Of a DNA stretch of 64,000 nucleotides, positions 1 to 11,161 are shown in pieces; the first letter of the stretch is position 1, and each line of letters opens with the position of its first letter. Where the stretch lies: the NCBI GenBank assembly GCA_013376735.1, contig VINJ01000001.1:1178001-1242000 (forward strand), given 5' to 3'. The translations under genes were made by a program, and so were the position numbers. Below the pieces are notes generated by a model. It was not told where the DNA came from. It searched no databases and saw only the letters and a program-made list of their open reading frames with translations. Origin of the DNA: a bacterium Scap17. GTDB lineage: Bacteria; Pseudomonadota; Gammaproteobacteria; Pseudomonadales; Halomonadaceae.

Positions 1-738
1 AAGCCTGCCGCTTCCAAGGCCGCATCAGCGTCTACTGAGTCAGCAGCACCGGCGAGCAAGCGCGCTGCTCCCAAAGGCGCAGCCTCCAGGAGCACTGCTG
101 CCAGGAGCACTGCTGCCAAGAGCACTGCAAAACAGAGCACGGCAAAACCGAGCACTGCGAGCACGGCGGCCAGCAGCACCGGTAGCTCAGCGGCGAAGAC
201 CACCACGGCGAGAAAGACCTCCACGCCGCGCAAGACGGCTGCCAACAAGACGACCACAGCCAACAAGACAACGGCGGCCAAGACGACGGCAAGCAAGTCA
301 GCCTCTGACAGCAAACCGTCTGCCTCCGGCACCTCGAGCAGTGGCACTTCTTCCGCGGCCTCCGGCTCCAGTGCTGCGAAGCCCGCGACGACGCGCAAGA
401 CTCCGGCGAGCAAAAGCACGGCGAGCAAGGCGACTGGAACCAGCAATAGCACTGCCAGCTCGACAGGAAGCACGAGTACTGCCAAGACGGGCAGCAGCAC
501 CGGGGCTTCCAATCAGGGGGCTTCCCGCTCGAGCGCTTCAAGCTCTGGTGCTTCCACTACCACCGCCAAGAGCGACACCGGCAGCCAAGCGCCCAAGCCG
601 CGCCGTGGCCGTCCCTCCAATGCTAGCAAGGCCGCCGCCGCCAAGGCAGCGGAAGAGGCTAAGAAGGACGATGCCAAGCCTGCGGCCAGCAAGACGGATG
701 GCGCGTCTGGCAATGCCAAGGATAGCGACAAGAGTTGA
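1..738 (+). CDS. C-terminal part of a Lys/Ala/Ser/Thr-rich low-complexity protein (5' end outside window)
   Basis: Frame 1 is open from the first base to a TGA at 736-738, with no start in the window. The roughly 245 visible residues are almost only Ala, Ser, Thr, Lys, Gly and Pro, in degenerate units such as STAAK, STAKP and NKTTTA. Near the end is a basic AT-hook-like RRGRPS segment, followed by an Ala/Lys/Glu-rich tail. Such tails occur in histone H1-like/AlgP-type nucleoid proteins and in PhaF-type phasins, where they bind DNA non-specifically. The defining N-terminal domain is missing, so the family cannot be decided. A hairpin follows the stop. Confidence 0.7.
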   Translation, partial: KPAASKAASASTESAAPASKRAAPKGAASRSTAARSTAAKSTAKQSTAKPSTASTAASSTGSSAAKTTTARKTSTPRKTAANKTTTANKTTAAKTTASKSASDSKPSASGTSSSGTSSAASGSSAAKPATTRKTPASKSTASKATGTSNSTASSTGSTSTAKTGSSTGASNQGASRSSASSSGASTTTAKSDTGSQAPKPRRGRPSNASKAAAAKAAEEAKKDDAKPAASKTDGASGNAKDSDKS

Positions 739-770
739 TCCGCGGCGCCACAAGTTGTGAGTCAGAATCG

Positions 771-798
771 CAACGCCAGCCCTTCGGGGCTGGCGTTG
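771..798 (+). terminator. 12-bp hairpin with TTCG tetraloop
   Basis: CAACGCCAGCCC (771-782) pairs perfectly with 787-798 around a TTCG loop. It lies between the end of the Lys/Ala-rich gene and the end of the convergent lysR gene. There is no long T tract, so termination would be weak or rely on the very stable stem. Confidence 0.6.
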
Positions 799-838
799 TG
801 GGTTCAGGCGGTATTTCCAAAGTGGGCTTTCGAGCGCG

Positions 839-1729
839 CTAGAGGCTTCTCGATGCCGCGTCCCTTGCCCCTTCCAGCAGTTCGATCATCGCGCTGGCGG
901 CGTTCGAGAGGGTGCGGTTGTTGTGGTAGAGGTAGCCGAGCTGGCGTTCGATGGGGCGGTGGTCGATGGGCAGGATCTCGATCTCGTCGTCGATCATGCT
1001 TTCCGGCAGTACGCTCCAGCCCAGGCCGATGGCGACCATCATCTTGAGGGTCTCGAGGTAGTTGGTGGACATCGAGACTTCCACCGAGAGGCCGTCACGC
1101 GCGAAGGTGTCGATGACGATGCCGCGCGTGAAGGTCAGGTGGCCCGGCAGTACGGCGTCGTGCTGTGAGAGGGCGGCCAGCGGCAACGCCTTGTGCCCCG
1201 CCAGCGGATGGTCCCGTCCGCACACGAAGCGCATCTCATCCAGCCACACCGGCACCACCGTCAGATTGGGATCGCGATGCGGTGCCAGGGTGACGACGGC
1301 CAGTTCCAGCTCCCCATCGAGTACGCCCTGATAGGCCTGTTCCGAATCCAGAAAGCGCATGTCCATGCGCACCTCTGGGTGGGCCATGGTGAAGGCCTTG
1401 AGCAGTGGCGGCAGCCGGTGCAGGCCCACATGGTGGCTGGTCGCCATCGTCAGGCTGCCTTTTACCTCGCCGGACAGATTGCGCAGCGCACGCCGGGTGT
1501 CATCGTGCATCACCAGGATGGCGCGGGCCCGCGGCAGCAGGATGTTGCCGGCCTCCGTCAGGGTGACGCGCCGTCCGATGCGATCGAACAGCCGTGCGCC
1601 ATGCAGTTGCTCCAGCTGGGCAATGCGCTTGGAAACGGCCGGCTGGGTGAGGTGCAGCTGCTCGGCGGCCAGCGAGAAGGAGGCGGTTTCGGCGACGGCG
1701 ACGAAGGCCTGCAGAGAGGGTGTGTCCAT
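839..1729 (-). CDS. LysR-family transcriptional regulator divergent from leuC
   Basis: A 296-residue LysR-type regulator of normal family length. Residues 1-60 form the winged helix-turn-helix (SLQAFVAVAETASFSLAAEQ, then LTQPAVSKRIAQLE). The rest is the periplasmic-binding-like effector domain. It is transcribed away from leuC across a 358-bp region holding two palindromes, the classical layout for a LysR activator of its divergent neighbour. Inference: it controls leuCDB, possibly in response to a leucine-pathway intermediate. The effector cannot be read from the sequence. Confidence 0.88.
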   Translation of the reverse strand: MDTPSLQAFVAVAETASFSLAAEQLHLTQPAVSKRIAQLEQLHGARLFDRIGRRVTLTEAGNILLPRARAILVMHDDTRRALRNLSGEVKGSLTMATSHHVGLHRLPPLLKAFTMAHPEVRMDMRFLDSEQAYQGVLDGELELAVVTLAPHRDPNLTVVPVWLDEMRFVCGRDHPLAGHKALPLAALSQHDAVLPGHLTFTRGIVIDTFARDGLSVEVSMSTNYLETLKMMVAIGLGWSVLPESMIDDEIEILPIDHRPIERQLGYLYHNNRTLSNAASAMIELLEGARDAASRSL

Positions 1730-2087
1730 GTGGGCCAGCTATCCTGTGATGACGGCGTTCAGAGAGGCATTCAGAGGCGCATCAAGCGGGGCGGTTATGC
1801 CGTCCCGGGCGGATGAATTCCTGATCAAGACCTGATGAGTCATGGTATTCCTTTTGGGAATCCAAAGCATGAAAAACATGAATTGCTTTTATTCATGGTC
1901 GCCGAGTACTCTTGATGGCACAGGACGCGGCGGCGATGCTGGAGCCTGCAAGCAAGTGGTCACTCTCCACAGGCTCGCACGACCGCCCCGCCATCAACAC
2001 TGGACGACACACCCTCATCAAGGGGCCGTTACGAGCCCCGAGGCAGCAAGCGCGCTCTTACCGTAAGGCGCCACGAGGAGACACGAC
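1730..2087. promoter_or_regulatory. lysR-leuC divergent control region with two palindromes
   Basis: The gap contains ATTCC-TTTTG-GGAAT (1847-1861), which fits the LysR T-N11-A box. It also contains CATGAAT-N7-ATTCATG (1877-1897), a perfect 7-bp inverted repeat 15 bp further on. A leuC Shine-Dalgarno (GAGGAG) lies about 10 bases before its ATG. No leucine-rich leader peptide typical of attenuation is visible. Binding by the LysR protein is inferred from symmetry and position. Confidence 0.55.
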
Positions 2088-3539
2088 ATGGCTAGCCAGA
2101 CCCTTTATGACAAGTTGTGGGATCAGCACCTGGTCAAGCAACGCGAAGACGGTACTGCACTCATCTACATCGACCGTCACCTGCTGCACGAAGTCACGTC
2201 GCCGCAGGCATTCGAAGGGCTGCGTCTGGCCGGCCGCAAGCCGTGGCGTCTGGATGCCAACCTGGCAACGCCGGATCATAACGTGCCGACGTCTCTCAAG
2301 GAGCGTGCTGCCGGTATCTCGGGCATCGAGGACGAAACCTCACGCATTCAGGTGCAGACCCTCGACGACAACTGCAACAGCTTCAACATCGAGCAGTTCA
2401 CCATCAATGATGCGCGTCAGGGCATCGTGCATGTGGTCGGGCCGGAGCAGGGCGCGACCTTGCCGGGCATGACCGTGGTGTGTGGCGATTCCCACACCGC
2501 GACCCACGGTGCCTTCGCGGCGCTGGCCCACGGGATCGGCACCTCCGAGGTCGAGCACGTGCTCGCCACCCAGTGCCTGATCCAGCGCAAGATGAAGAAC
2601 ATGCTGGTGCGCGTCGATGGGCGTCTCGGCACTGGCGTCACCGCCAAGGATGTCGTGCTCGCCATCATCGGCGAGATCGGCACCGCCGGCGGTACCGGCT
2701 ACGCCATCGAATTCGGCGGCTCTGCCATCCAGGACATCTCCATGGAAGGCCGCATGACCATCTGCAACATGGCGATCGAAGCCGGTGCGCGGGTCGGTCT
2801 GGTCGGTGTCGATGACATCACCATCGATTACCTGCGCGATCGTCCCTATGCGCCGAACGCCCAGCAGTGGGAAGCGGCCGTCGCCGACTGGCGCAATCTG
2901 GTCTCCGATGCGGACGCCGAATTCGACAAGGTTGTCGTGCTCAAGGCCGAGGACATCGCGCCGCAGGTCACCTGGGGCACCAGCCCGGAGCAGGTCACCA
3001 GCGTCAATGGCGTGGTGCCGGACCCGGCAGCCGCCAGCGATGACACCGAAGCGCGTGGCATCACCCGTGCGCTCGAATACATGGGCCTCAGCGCTCAGCA
3101 GAAGATCACCGACATCAAGCTGGACCGTGTGTTCATCGGTTCCTGCACCAACTCGCGTATCGAGGATTTGCGTGAAGCGGCGCGCGTGGCTGAAGGCCGC
3201 AAGGTCGCCAAGAGCCTCAAGCAGGCGATGGTCGTGCCGGGCTCTGGCCTGGTGAAGGCACAGGCGGAAGCCGAAGGGCTGCACGAGATCTTCCTCGCCG
3301 CGGGCTTTGAATGGCGCGAGCCGGGCTGCTCCATGTGTCTGGCGATGAACGCCGACAAGCTGGGCGCCGGTGAGCATTGCGCTTCCACCTCCAACCGCAA
3401 CTTCGAAGGCCGTCAGGGCTTCGGTGGGCGTACGCACCTCGTCAGCCCGGCCATGGCCGCCGCTGCCGCGATTGCGGGTCACTTCGTTGATGTTCGTGAC
3501 TTTGCCCCCATCCCTACCAACAACACTCAAGTCGCCTGA
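2088..3539 (+). CDS. leuC: 3-isopropylmalate dehydratase large subunit
   Basis: A 483-residue aconitase-family subunit. With LeuD it isomerises 2-isopropylmalate to 3-isopropylmalate in cytoplasmic leucine synthesis. The substrate region [20 protein letters not shown] and the three [4Fe-4S] ligands, one Cys in GSCTNSR and two in GCSMCLAMN, are all present. Length is normal and the protein looks complete. The start follows a clear GAGGAG. leuD begins 11 bases after its stop, so the two subunits are probably co-translated. Confidence 0.97.
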   Translation: MASQTLYDKLWDQHLVKQREDGTALIYIDRHLLHEVTSPQAFEGLRLAGRKPWRLDANLATPDHNVPTSLKERAAGISGIEDETSRIQVQTLDDNCNSFNIEQFTINDARQGIVHVVGPEQGATLPGMTVVCGDSHTATHGAFAALAHGIGTSEVEHVLATQCLIQRKMKNMLVRVDGRLGTGVTAKDVVLAIIGEIGTAGGTGYAIEFGGSAIQDISMEGRMTICNMAIEAGARVGLVGVDDITIDYLRDRPYAPNAQQWEAAVADWRNLVSDADAEFDKVVVLKAEDIAPQVTWGTSPEQVTSVNGVVPDPAAASDDTEARGITRALEYMGLSAQQKITDIKLDRVFIGSCTNSRIEDLREAARVAEGRKVAKSLKQAMVVPGSGLVKAQAEAEGLHEIFLAAGFEWREPGCSMCLAMNADKLGAGEHCASTSNRNFEGRQGFGGRTHLVSPAMAAAAAIAGHFVDVRDFAPIPTNNTQVA

Positions 3540-3550
3540 GGAGGCCCGAC

Positions 3551-4204
3551 ATGGAAAAGTTCATTCGCCAGCAGGGCCTCGTGGCACCGCTTGATCGCGC
3601 CAACGTCGATACAGATCTGATCATCCCGAAGCAGTTTCTGAAGTCGATCAAGCGTACCGGCTTCGGCCCGAACCTCTTCGATGAGCTGCGCTATCTCGAT
3701 GAGGGCTATATCGGCCAGGACATCAGCAAGCGTCCGCTGAACCCGGACTTCGTGCTCAACCAGCCGCGTTTCGCGGGTGCCAGCGTATTGCTGGCGCGTC
3801 GCAACTTCGGTTGCGGCTCCTCGCGTGAACACGCGCCCTGGGCACTGACCGACTTCGGCTTCCGCGTGGTCATCGCGCCGAGCTTCGCCGATATCTTCTA
3901 CAACAACTCGTTCAAGAACGGTCTGTTGCTGATTACCCTTGACGAGGACACGGTGGACCGTCTGTTCAAGGAAGCCGAGGCGGTGGAAGGGTATCGTCTG
4001 GATATCGACCTCGAAGCACAGACGGTCATCACGCCGTCCGGTGAGTCGATTCCCTTCGAGGTCGACAGCTTCCGCAAGCACTGCCTGATGGAAGGCCTGG
4101 ACGATATCGGTCTGACCCTCAAGGACCAGGACGCCATCGACAGCTTCGAGAAACGCCACCGCACCGAGCGTCCGTGGTTGTTCCGCAATGGCAAGACGGC
4201 CTGA
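3551..4204 (+). CDS. leuD: 3-isopropylmalate dehydratase small subunit
   Basis: A 217-residue swivelling subunit of isopropylmalate isomerase. It shows the typical N-terminus ([18 protein letters not shown]) and the substrate loop [24 protein letters not shown] precedes the ATG. It sits between leuC and leuB in the usual leuCDB order and completes the isomerase. No anomalies were seen. Confidence 0.97.
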   Translation: MEKFIRQQGLVAPLDRANVDTDLIIPKQFLKSIKRTGFGPNLFDELRYLDEGYIGQDISKRPLNPDFVLNQPRFAGASVLLARRNFGCGSSREHAPWALTDFGFRVVIAPSFADIFYNNSFKNGLLLITLDEDTVDRLFKEAEAVEGYRLDIDLEAQTVITPSGESIPFEVDSFRKHCLMEGLDDIGLTLKDQDAIDSFEKRHRTERPWLFRNGKTA

Positions 4205-4346
4205 TCTGTCCAGCATCGCGTCAGTCAGCACCGAAGTCGCAACACATTCGTCATGGCTCGCCGTCCAGAGTGGCAGCGAGCCCAGTCTCAGCACCGGCGG
4301 TGAACCGTCGGTCTCGCCGGAAGCTCTCCGGCCCAAGGAGTTCCAG

Positions 4347-5429
<1,083 letters not shown>

Positions 5430-5439
5430 GGCAATACCC

Positions 5440-5471
5440 GCGTGAACGCCGCAAGCCCGCGGCGTTCACGC
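5440..5471 (+). terminator. 13-bp perfect hairpin after leuB
   Basis: GCGTGAACGCCGC (5440-5452) pairs perfectly with 5459-5471 around a 6-base loop, 10 bases after the leuB stop. No U-tract follows. It may stabilise the leuCDB 3' end or partly terminate before asd. Confidence 0.55.
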
Positions 5472-5647
5472 GATGATCATGGGGGAGCTCGGCGTGCGTC
5501 GCCGAGTTCTCATGTCAAGACCTGCGGCTGGAGCGTTGGGCAAGGCTCGCCTCGTCTGAGTTGCCTGTGCTCGCTGCGGGTCATTCCTGTGTCGGGAGCG
5601 GTGGTGTCTTCCCTGCTCCCGGCCGTGCATGAACAAGGAGAACAAGC

Positions 5648-6769
5648 ATGTTGAAAGTCGGATTTGTCGGTTGGCGTGGCATGGTCGGTTCCGTGCTGAT
5701 GCAGCGCATGCGTGATGACAACGATTTCGCCGGTATCGAGCCGGTATTCTTCTCCACCTCCCAGGTCGGTCAGGCCGGTCCTGATGTGGGCACGCCGGTA
5801 CCGGCGCTCAAGGATGCCAATGACATCAATGAACTGAAGGCACTGGATGTCATCGTCACCTGTCAGGGCGGCGACTACACCAAGCAGGTGTTCGGCCCGT
5901 TGCGCGAAGCCGGCTGGAAGGGCGACTGGATCGATGCCGCCTCCACCCTGCGCATGGAAAAGGACGCCGTGCTGGTGCTGGACCCGGTCAACCGTCATGT
6001 GATCGATGAGAAGATCGGCGCCGGTGCCAACACCTTCGTCGGCGGCAACTGTACCGTCAGCCTGATGCTGATGGGCCTGGGCGGCCTGTTCGAGGCTGGC
6101 ATGGTCGAGTGGATGACCTCCATGAGCTACCAAGCAGCGTCCGGCAGCGGTGCGCGCCACATGCGTGAACTGCTGACCCAGATGGGGCAGCTCAATGGCA
6201 GCGTGGCCTCCGAGCTGGCCGACCCGGCCAGCGCCATCCTCGACATCGACCGCAAGGTGACCGCCACCATGCGCGGCGATGACTTCGCGACCCAGCAGTT
6301 CGGTGCTCCGCTGGCCGGTTCGCTGCTGCCGTGGATCGATTCCGCGATGGAATCCGGCCAGACCCGCGAGGAGTGGAAGGCCGGTGTCGAGGCCAACAAG
6401 ATTCTCGACAGCCAGGGCAACCCGATCATGATCGATGGTCTGTGCGTGCGTATCGGTGCGATGCGTTCCCACTCCCAGGCCTTCACCGTCAAGCTCAAGC
6501 AGGACGTACCGCTGGACGAGATCGAAGACCGCCTGGCCAAGCACAATGACTGGGTCAAGGTTGTCGCCAACACCAAGGAAGACAGCCTCAAGCATCTGAC
6601 ACCAGCTGCCGCCACCGGTACCCTGACGGTGCCGGTCGGCCGTCTGCGCAAGCTGGCGATGGGCGGCGAATATCTCTCTGCCTTCAGCGTCGGTGACCAG
6701 CTGCTGTGGGGGGCCGCGGAGCCGCTCAAGCGCATGCTGACCATCCTGCGTGAACATCGCGCGGCCTGA
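5648..6769 (+). CDS. asd: Aspartate-semialdehyde dehydrogenase
   Basis: A 373-residue Gram-negative-type Asd. It makes L-aspartate semialdehyde from aspartyl phosphate with NADPH, the branch point to lysine/diaminopimelate, threonine and methionine. Visible are the N-terminal nucleotide motif [18 protein letters not shown], the catalytic Cys in GGNCTVSLM, and the segment [23 protein letters not shown] precedes the ATG. Its position after leuB and before fimV matches Pseudomonas-type gene order. Confidence 0.97.
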   Translation: MLKVGFVGWRGMVGSVLMQRMRDDNDFAGIEPVFFSTSQVGQAGPDVGTPVPALKDANDINELKALDVIVTCQGGDYTKQVFGPLREAGWKGDWIDAASTLRMEKDAVLVLDPVNRHVIDEKIGAGANTFVGGNCTVSLMLMGLGGLFEAGMVEWMTSMSYQAASGSGARHMRELLTQMGQLNGSVASELADPASAILDIDRKVTATMRGDDFATQQFGAPLAGSLLPWIDSAMESGQTREEWKAGVEANKILDSQGNPIMIDGLCVRIGAMRSHSQAFTVKLKQDVPLDEIEDRLAKHNDWVKVVANTKEDSLKHLTPAAATGTLTVPVGRLRKLAMGGEYLSAFSVGDQLLWGAAEPLKRMLTILREHRAA

Positions 6770-6818
6770 TCGTACTGCGTAGCGGCATGTCGTCGGGCTC
6801 GTTGCGAGCCTGACCTGA

Positions 6819-6859
6819 AAGCGCCCTCGACTCCAGAGAGTCGAGGGCGCTTCGCTTTT
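6819..6859 (+). terminator. Rho-independent terminator after asd
   Basis: AAGCGCCCTCGACT (6819-6832) pairs with 6839-6852 over a 6-base loop. A short TTTT run follows. It closes the leu-asd transcription unit. Confidence 0.8.
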
Positions 6860-7225
6860 GCACGTTACGTCGTGGATGGTCGGTGATTTCAGGTGGGAGA
6901 TAGGTCACTGATGTTACGGCTAGTACCAGATATCTCAGTCCTTGCTGCGCATTTTTTGCGATTTTGGCTGGCGCTTTTGATCCATGATGGCAGAGTGGTG
7001 TTTTTTACGGGTATCGTTATGGGGGTGTCGTCGAGCTGGTCACTCGCGATATGTCGCCTCTGCGGCCCTAATCGATCGTGGGCCGATACTCTATCGTTGA
7101 AACTCTTTCCACTTTGCCGATGGCTTCCCGCACTCCTGGGACGGACTCTCTGGTATCTTGTGTAAGTATACGTAACATAATGCGCGGGCCGGGCAATGAT
7201 TCGGCCGCATACGAAGGGACACTCA
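6860..7225. other. asd-fimV intergenic region, no gene supported
   Basis: These 366 bases are clearly more AT-rich than the flanking genes and carry no convincing reading frame on either strand. The last 80 bases hold AT-rich hexamers such as TATACG and CATAAT that could belong to the fimV promoter, but no well-spaced -35/-10 pair is unambiguous. Confidence 0.4.
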
Positions 7226-10027
7226 ATGGGACGCAAGCTTCCTCTCGCACTGGCGGTGTCGTTCGCCGTCTACAGTGCTCAGGCCTTGGCAGTCGGCATG
7301 GAATCGCCGCGGTTGCGCTCGAATCTGAATCAGCCACTGGACGCGCGCATTGGCCTCACGGATACCTCGGGCCTCGATGCCAGCCTCATCAAGGCCGGCG
7401 TTGCCGATTCTGCCGCCTTTACGCGAGCGGGCGTCGATCGCAGCTATGTCAGCGATGAGATCAAGGTTGCCGTCAAGCAGCAGGGTGGACGCTACTACCT
7501 CCAGCTGTCCACCAATGGCGCGGTACGTGAGCCCTATGTGGACCTGCTGCTGGATGTCGAATGGCCCAATGGCAAGCTGCAGCGCCAGGTGACCCTGTTG
7601 TTCGATCCGGCGGGCTATTCGAGCCAGCCGTCATTGGTGACACCTGCAGGCGCGCGCTCGCGCCCGTTGGCCACCAACGATTCCTCGCCGACACGTTCCG
7701 TGGTGTTCCGCGACAATGCCCAGCCCAGCCAGGCCTCCTCGCGCAGCGCGTCATCCGGCACGCCGCCGTCCAGCATCAAGGTGCGCAACGGTGATTCGCT
7801 GTGGACGATCGCGCGTCGCGTGCGCCCGGATGCCAGTGTCAGCATCCGTCAGGCGATGCTGGCGATTCAGGAAGCCAACCCCAGGGCCTTCCCGGGTGGC
7901 AACATCAACAAGCTGCGTGCGGGAGTGGTGCTGAGTGTGCCGGACCGCAGCACCATGTTGGGACGTTCGCGTACCGAGGCCGACAGGGAAGTGCGTCAGC
8001 AGTATCAGCAGTGGGTCGCAGGCGCGCAGGGCAAGACCGTGCCGGCTCCGCCCAGCAAGAAAACCGCCGCGGCCAGCACGTCGAACGAGCCTTCTTCCAG
8101 TGCTGCGCCCGCGCCGAGCGGGCCCGCCAGCGCGGGCGCCGATGGCAAGCCGCGTCTGACGCTGCTGGATGAAGACGGCAGCAAGCCCAAGGCGGCAGCC
8201 AGTGGTCAGATCTCGGCGGGTAGCCAGCAGGCGATCGATGAACTGTCCGATCGCCTCGAGTCGCTGGAAGATCAGCTGCTGACCAATCAGCAGCGCCTCG
8301 ATCAGCTGGAGCAGGAGCGTGATGACCTGCGCAGCGAAGTGGCCTCCCTGCGCAACGAAGTCGGCGAGCTGCGAGCGTCGCTGGCAGAACGTACCGAGCA
8401 GCTCGAGACGGCCAAGGTGCTGCTCGCCAAACAGAATCGCCTGCTCGTCAACAGCGGCATCTCGCCGTTGGCGTTGCCGGAAAGCCTGATCGCCGCCGGG
8501 GTGGATCTCGGTCAGCCGCGCGACGGCGAGGGCAACCTGGTGTTACCCAAGCAGCCGTGGCCCCAAGCGACCTGGCAATGGGTGCAGGACAACCTGGCCA
8601 TCGTCGGCGGGGCGGCTGGGGCATTGTTGCTGCTGTTGCTGCTGTTGCTGCGTCGCCGCTCCGGTTCCGGGGGCGATGAGAACATGAGCTTCGCCGATGC
8701 GGTCCGCGGCAATGAAGCGCCCGACCAGGACAAGCCCCGCGTCTTCCCGGATACCTTTGCAGCCTCGACTGCCGCAGCTGCCGCGGGTCACAAGTCATCC
8801 GCGTCTGAAGATGACAATGTGGCGGCGCGCCGGGGTTCCAGTAGCCTCGAGCCGCTCTCCCAGCCGGAAGCGGCTGCGATCAGCGAGGCGGACATCTTCA
8901 TCGCCTACGGCCGCTTCGATCAGGCCCAGGCCCTGCTGGAAGCCGGTCTTGTGGAAGACCCCGCACGCCAGGATCTGCGCCTCAAGCTGATGGGAGTCCA
9001 TGGCGAGCTTGGCAATGCTGAAGCCCTGCATCATGAAGGTGAGCAGGTGCTGGCGGCCGGCAATGAGGAAGAGCGCTTCGAGGCTCAGGCGCTGCTGGAT
9101 CGCTATAGTGCCTCAAGTAGTGCGCTGCGTGCTGTCGCTGGCGGTGGCGTGAGTCCGGTGGGGCGCAAGGTCTCCTATCTGTCAGGAGTGGCAAGCCAGC
9201 AGGCGGCAGCGCCTCGCGCGCCGCTTGAAGGTCGCGACAAGACCGATGATGCGGCTCGCGGCCCGGCAGATGCATCCGCCACGGGTGCTGACACCTCCCT
9301 TGATGACCAGGAAGATATCAGCGCGGTGCCTGACAGCGAACCGCATGCCGGTGACGGCGTGAGCGAGCCGCTGGTCGAGCGTGCTTCCGACCAAGGTGTC
9401 GCCTTCGAGCCGGGCCTCAAGGGCGTGGATCACGAGAAGGTGTCCGTGCGTGAGAGTCACTTCAACAGCGACAACGTGATCGATTACCAGGCGCCGGAAT
9501 TGACGCTGGGAGATGCTGGTCAGGCTGATGACGAGAAGGGCACTGACACCGCGGCATCCAATGCGGCGGATAGTGCGCTCAAGGGCGAGTCCGTCGAGTT
9601 CACCTCACTGCGTGAAGAGCTGGATGACAACGCTGCGATCGAGAGCAATGCAGCGAGCCAAGCGCCGCATGAGGCGTCCAGCAAGTCGTCAACTTCAGTC
9701 GATGGCATGGAGGAGTTACCGTCACTGGATAGCATGACGCTGGAAGAAGTGGACGTGCCGCGGCGTGATATCTCGGAATTCGAGGTCGAGGAAGTGGCGT
9801 TCGAGTCTGGGGATCAGGATAATGCCTATCCCTCTGTCGAGTCGGCAGGGTTTGGGGCTGGCGCCCAGGATACCAAGGCATTCCAACAGCTCGAGGAAGC
9901 CCGTCAGTTGTTGGTGGATGGCGATGATGATCAGGCGGCTGCGCTGCTTGAGCCGCTCGCTACTGCCAGTGATGACATGGTCCGTGAAGAGGCGCTGGCG
10001 TTGATGGAGCGCTTTGGTCTGACCTGA
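7226..10027 (+). CDS. fimV: FimV-like polar hub / pilus assembly protein
   Basis: A 933-residue FimV/HubP-like inner-membrane protein. An in-frame ATG exists at 7196, but the one at 7226 follows GAAGGGA and starts a proper signal peptide (MGRKLPLALAVSFAVYSAQA). Order: FimV N-terminal domain; periplasmic LysM at about 181-241; coiled coil at about 330-405; a single transmembrane helix at about 455-477 followed by RRR; a long acidic cytoplasmic region with a TPR-like part (about 550-620); and the conserved C-terminal FimV domain at about 883-932 (EEARQLLVDGDDDQAAALLE). In Pseudomonas it organises the cell pole and type IV pili. The stop overlaps the truA start. Confidence 0.9.
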   Translation: MGRKLPLALAVSFAVYSAQALAVGMESPRLRSNLNQPLDARIGLTDTSGLDASLIKAGVADSAAFTRAGVDRSYVSDEIKVAVKQQGGRYYLQLSTNGAVREPYVDLLLDVEWPNGKLQRQVTLLFDPAGYSSQPSLVTPAGARSRPLATNDSSPTRSVVFRDNAQPSQASSRSASSGTPPSSIKVRNGDSLWTIARRVRPDASVSIRQAMLAIQEANPRAFPGGNINKLRAGVVLSVPDRSTMLGRSRTEADREVRQQYQQWVAGAQGKTVPAPPSKKTAAASTSNEPSSSAAPAPSGPASAGADGKPRLTLLDEDGSKPKAAASGQISAGSQQAIDELSDRLESLEDQLLTNQQRLDQLEQERDDLRSEVASLRNEVGELRASLAERTEQLETAKVLLAKQNRLLVNSGISPLALPESLIAAGVDLGQPRDGEGNLVLPKQPWPQATWQWVQDNLAIVGGAAGALLLLLLLLLRRRSGSGGDENMSFADAVRGNEAPDQDKPRVFPDTFAASTAAAAAGHKSSASEDDNVAARRGSSSLEPLSQPEAAAISEADIFIAYGRFDQAQALLEAGLVEDPARQDLRLKLMGVHGELGNAEALHHEGEQVLAAGNEEERFEAQALLDRYSASSSALRAVAGGGVSPVGRKVSYLSGVASQQAAAPRAPLEGRDKTDDAARGPADASATGADTSLDDQEDISAVPDSEPHAGDGVSEPLVERASDQGVAFEPGLKGVDHEKVSVRESHFNSDNVIDYQAPELTLGDAGQADDEKGTDTAASNAADSALKGESVEFTSLREELDDNAAIESNAASQAPHEASSKSSTSVDGMEELPSLDSMTLEEVDVPRRDISEFEVEEVAFESGDQDNAYPSVESAGFGAGAQDTKAFQQLEEARQLLVDGDDDQAAALLEPLATASDDMVREEALALMERFGLT

Positions 10028-11148
10028 TGCCCTTTTTTACACCGCTGGATGATAACGAGAAACGCCCGGGGCGCATTGCTCTGGGCGTTGAATATGATGG
10101 CAACCGCTATTGTGGCTGGCAGCGTCTGAGCCACGCCCCCTCCGTGCAGGAAGCGCTCGAGAAGGCCTTGTCCAAGGTCGCCTCCACGCCGATTACCGTG
10201 CATTGCAGTGGCCGCACCGATTCCGGTGTGCATGCCGTGCGTCAGGTCGTGCATTTCGATACCCCCGTGGGCCGCAGCCGCAAGGCCTGGCGCATGGGCG
10301 GTAACGTCAACCTCCCCCCCGATATCGGGATTCATTGGGCCGTGCCGGTGCCCGATGATTTCCATGCGCGTTTCAGCGCCATCGCCCGTCGTTATCGCTA
10401 CATGATCATCAACCAGCCGTTTCGGCCGGTGATGGAGCGCAACAATGTCACCTGGTGTCGCGAGCCGCTCAATGTCGCCGACATGCAGGCCGCAGCGGCG
10501 CACCTGGTGGGTGAGCTGGACTTCTCAGCGTTCCGCGCGGCAGGCTGTCAGTCGCGTTCGCCGCGCCGCCACGTGCACTTCATTGAAGTCAGTCGCCATG
10601 GTCATATCGTCATGATCGATATCCAGGCCAATGCCTTCCTGCATCACATGGTGCGCAATATCGCGGGCACCTTGATGGCCATCGGGCGTGGCGAGAAGCC
10701 TGTCGAGTGGATCGTCCAGCTGATGCGCGAGGGAGATCGCACGCGCTCGAGCGCGACGGCAGCGGCGACAGGGCTTCACTTCGTCGATGTCATCTATCCG
10801 CCGCGCTATGCGCTGCCCAAGGAACCCTTGGGGCCTGGTCTGGTCGCACATCTTGGCGAGTGGACGGGTGAGCGCCCGTTGCCGGACTGCCCGATGGTGC
10901 GCTCACGCATGGCACGCGCCGAGGCCGAGAGTGCCGAAGAGGCGCGCGCGGCAGGCAAGCTCAGTGAGCAGGAGGCCATCCGGCTGGCCAATGTAGCCCG
11001 TGAGGCCGAGCGCCTCAGTCGTGAGCATGAACAAGCGATTCCTGCGGCAGGCGATCCTGCGGCAGGCGATCCTGCGGCAGGCGATCCTGCAGCAGGCGTC
11101 GAGGATGACACGCTGACGACTGCCACCCAGAATGAATCCTCACGTTGA
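10027..11148 (+). CDS. truA: tRNA pseudouridine(38-40) synthase with repeat-bearing C-terminal extension
   Basis: TruA modifies U38-40 in tRNA anticodon arms. Its catalytic Asp is about residue 65 in SGRTDSGVHA, and the substrate-channel segment HHMVRNIAGTLMAIGRGE is conserved. The ATG overlaps the fimV stop (TGATG), implying translational coupling. At 373 residues it is about 100 longer than E. coli TruA. The extra C-terminus is a charged Ala/Glu helix (RMARAEAESAEEARAAGKL) ending in tandem AAGDP repeats that are unlikely to be catalytic. Confidence 0.95.
   Translation: MPFFTPLDDNEKRPGRIALGVEYDGNRYCGWQRLSHAPSVQEALEKALSKVASTPITVHCSGRTDSGVHAVRQVVHFDTPVGRSRKAWRMGGNVNLPPDIGIHWAVPVPDDFHARFSAIARRYRYMIINQPFRPVMERNNVTWCREPLNVADMQAAAAHLVGELDFSAFRAAGCQSRSPRRHVHFIEVSRHGHIVMIDIQANAFLHHMVRNIAGTLMAIGRGEKPVEWIVQLMREGDRTRSSATAAATGLHFVDVIYPPRYALPKEPLGPGLVAHLGEWTGERPLPDCPMVRSRMARAEAESAEEARAAGKLSEQEAIRLANVAREAERLSREHEQAIPAAGDPAAGDPAAGDPAAGVEDDTLTTATQNESSR
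11041..11100 (+). repeat. 15-bp tandem repeat inside the truA 3' end
   Basis: CCTGCGGCAGGCGAT is repeated three times exactly (11041-11085), followed by a diverged fourth copy (11086-11100). It encodes P-A-A-G-D units. Unit length is a multiple of three, so copy changes stay in frame. Confidence 0.9.
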
Positions 11149-11161
11149 ACGGAGTGATCCC

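Noticed and set aside
1842-2066. Open frame between lysR and leuC as a leucine leader peptide
   Set aside because: It contains no run of Leu codons and no attenuator hairpin pair; the palindromes fit operators better.
2340-3530. 396-codon minus-strand frame opposite leuC, and similar long frames opposite asd, purF and metZ
   Set aside because: These are typical mirror frames of GC-rich codon bias opposite well-identified enzymes.
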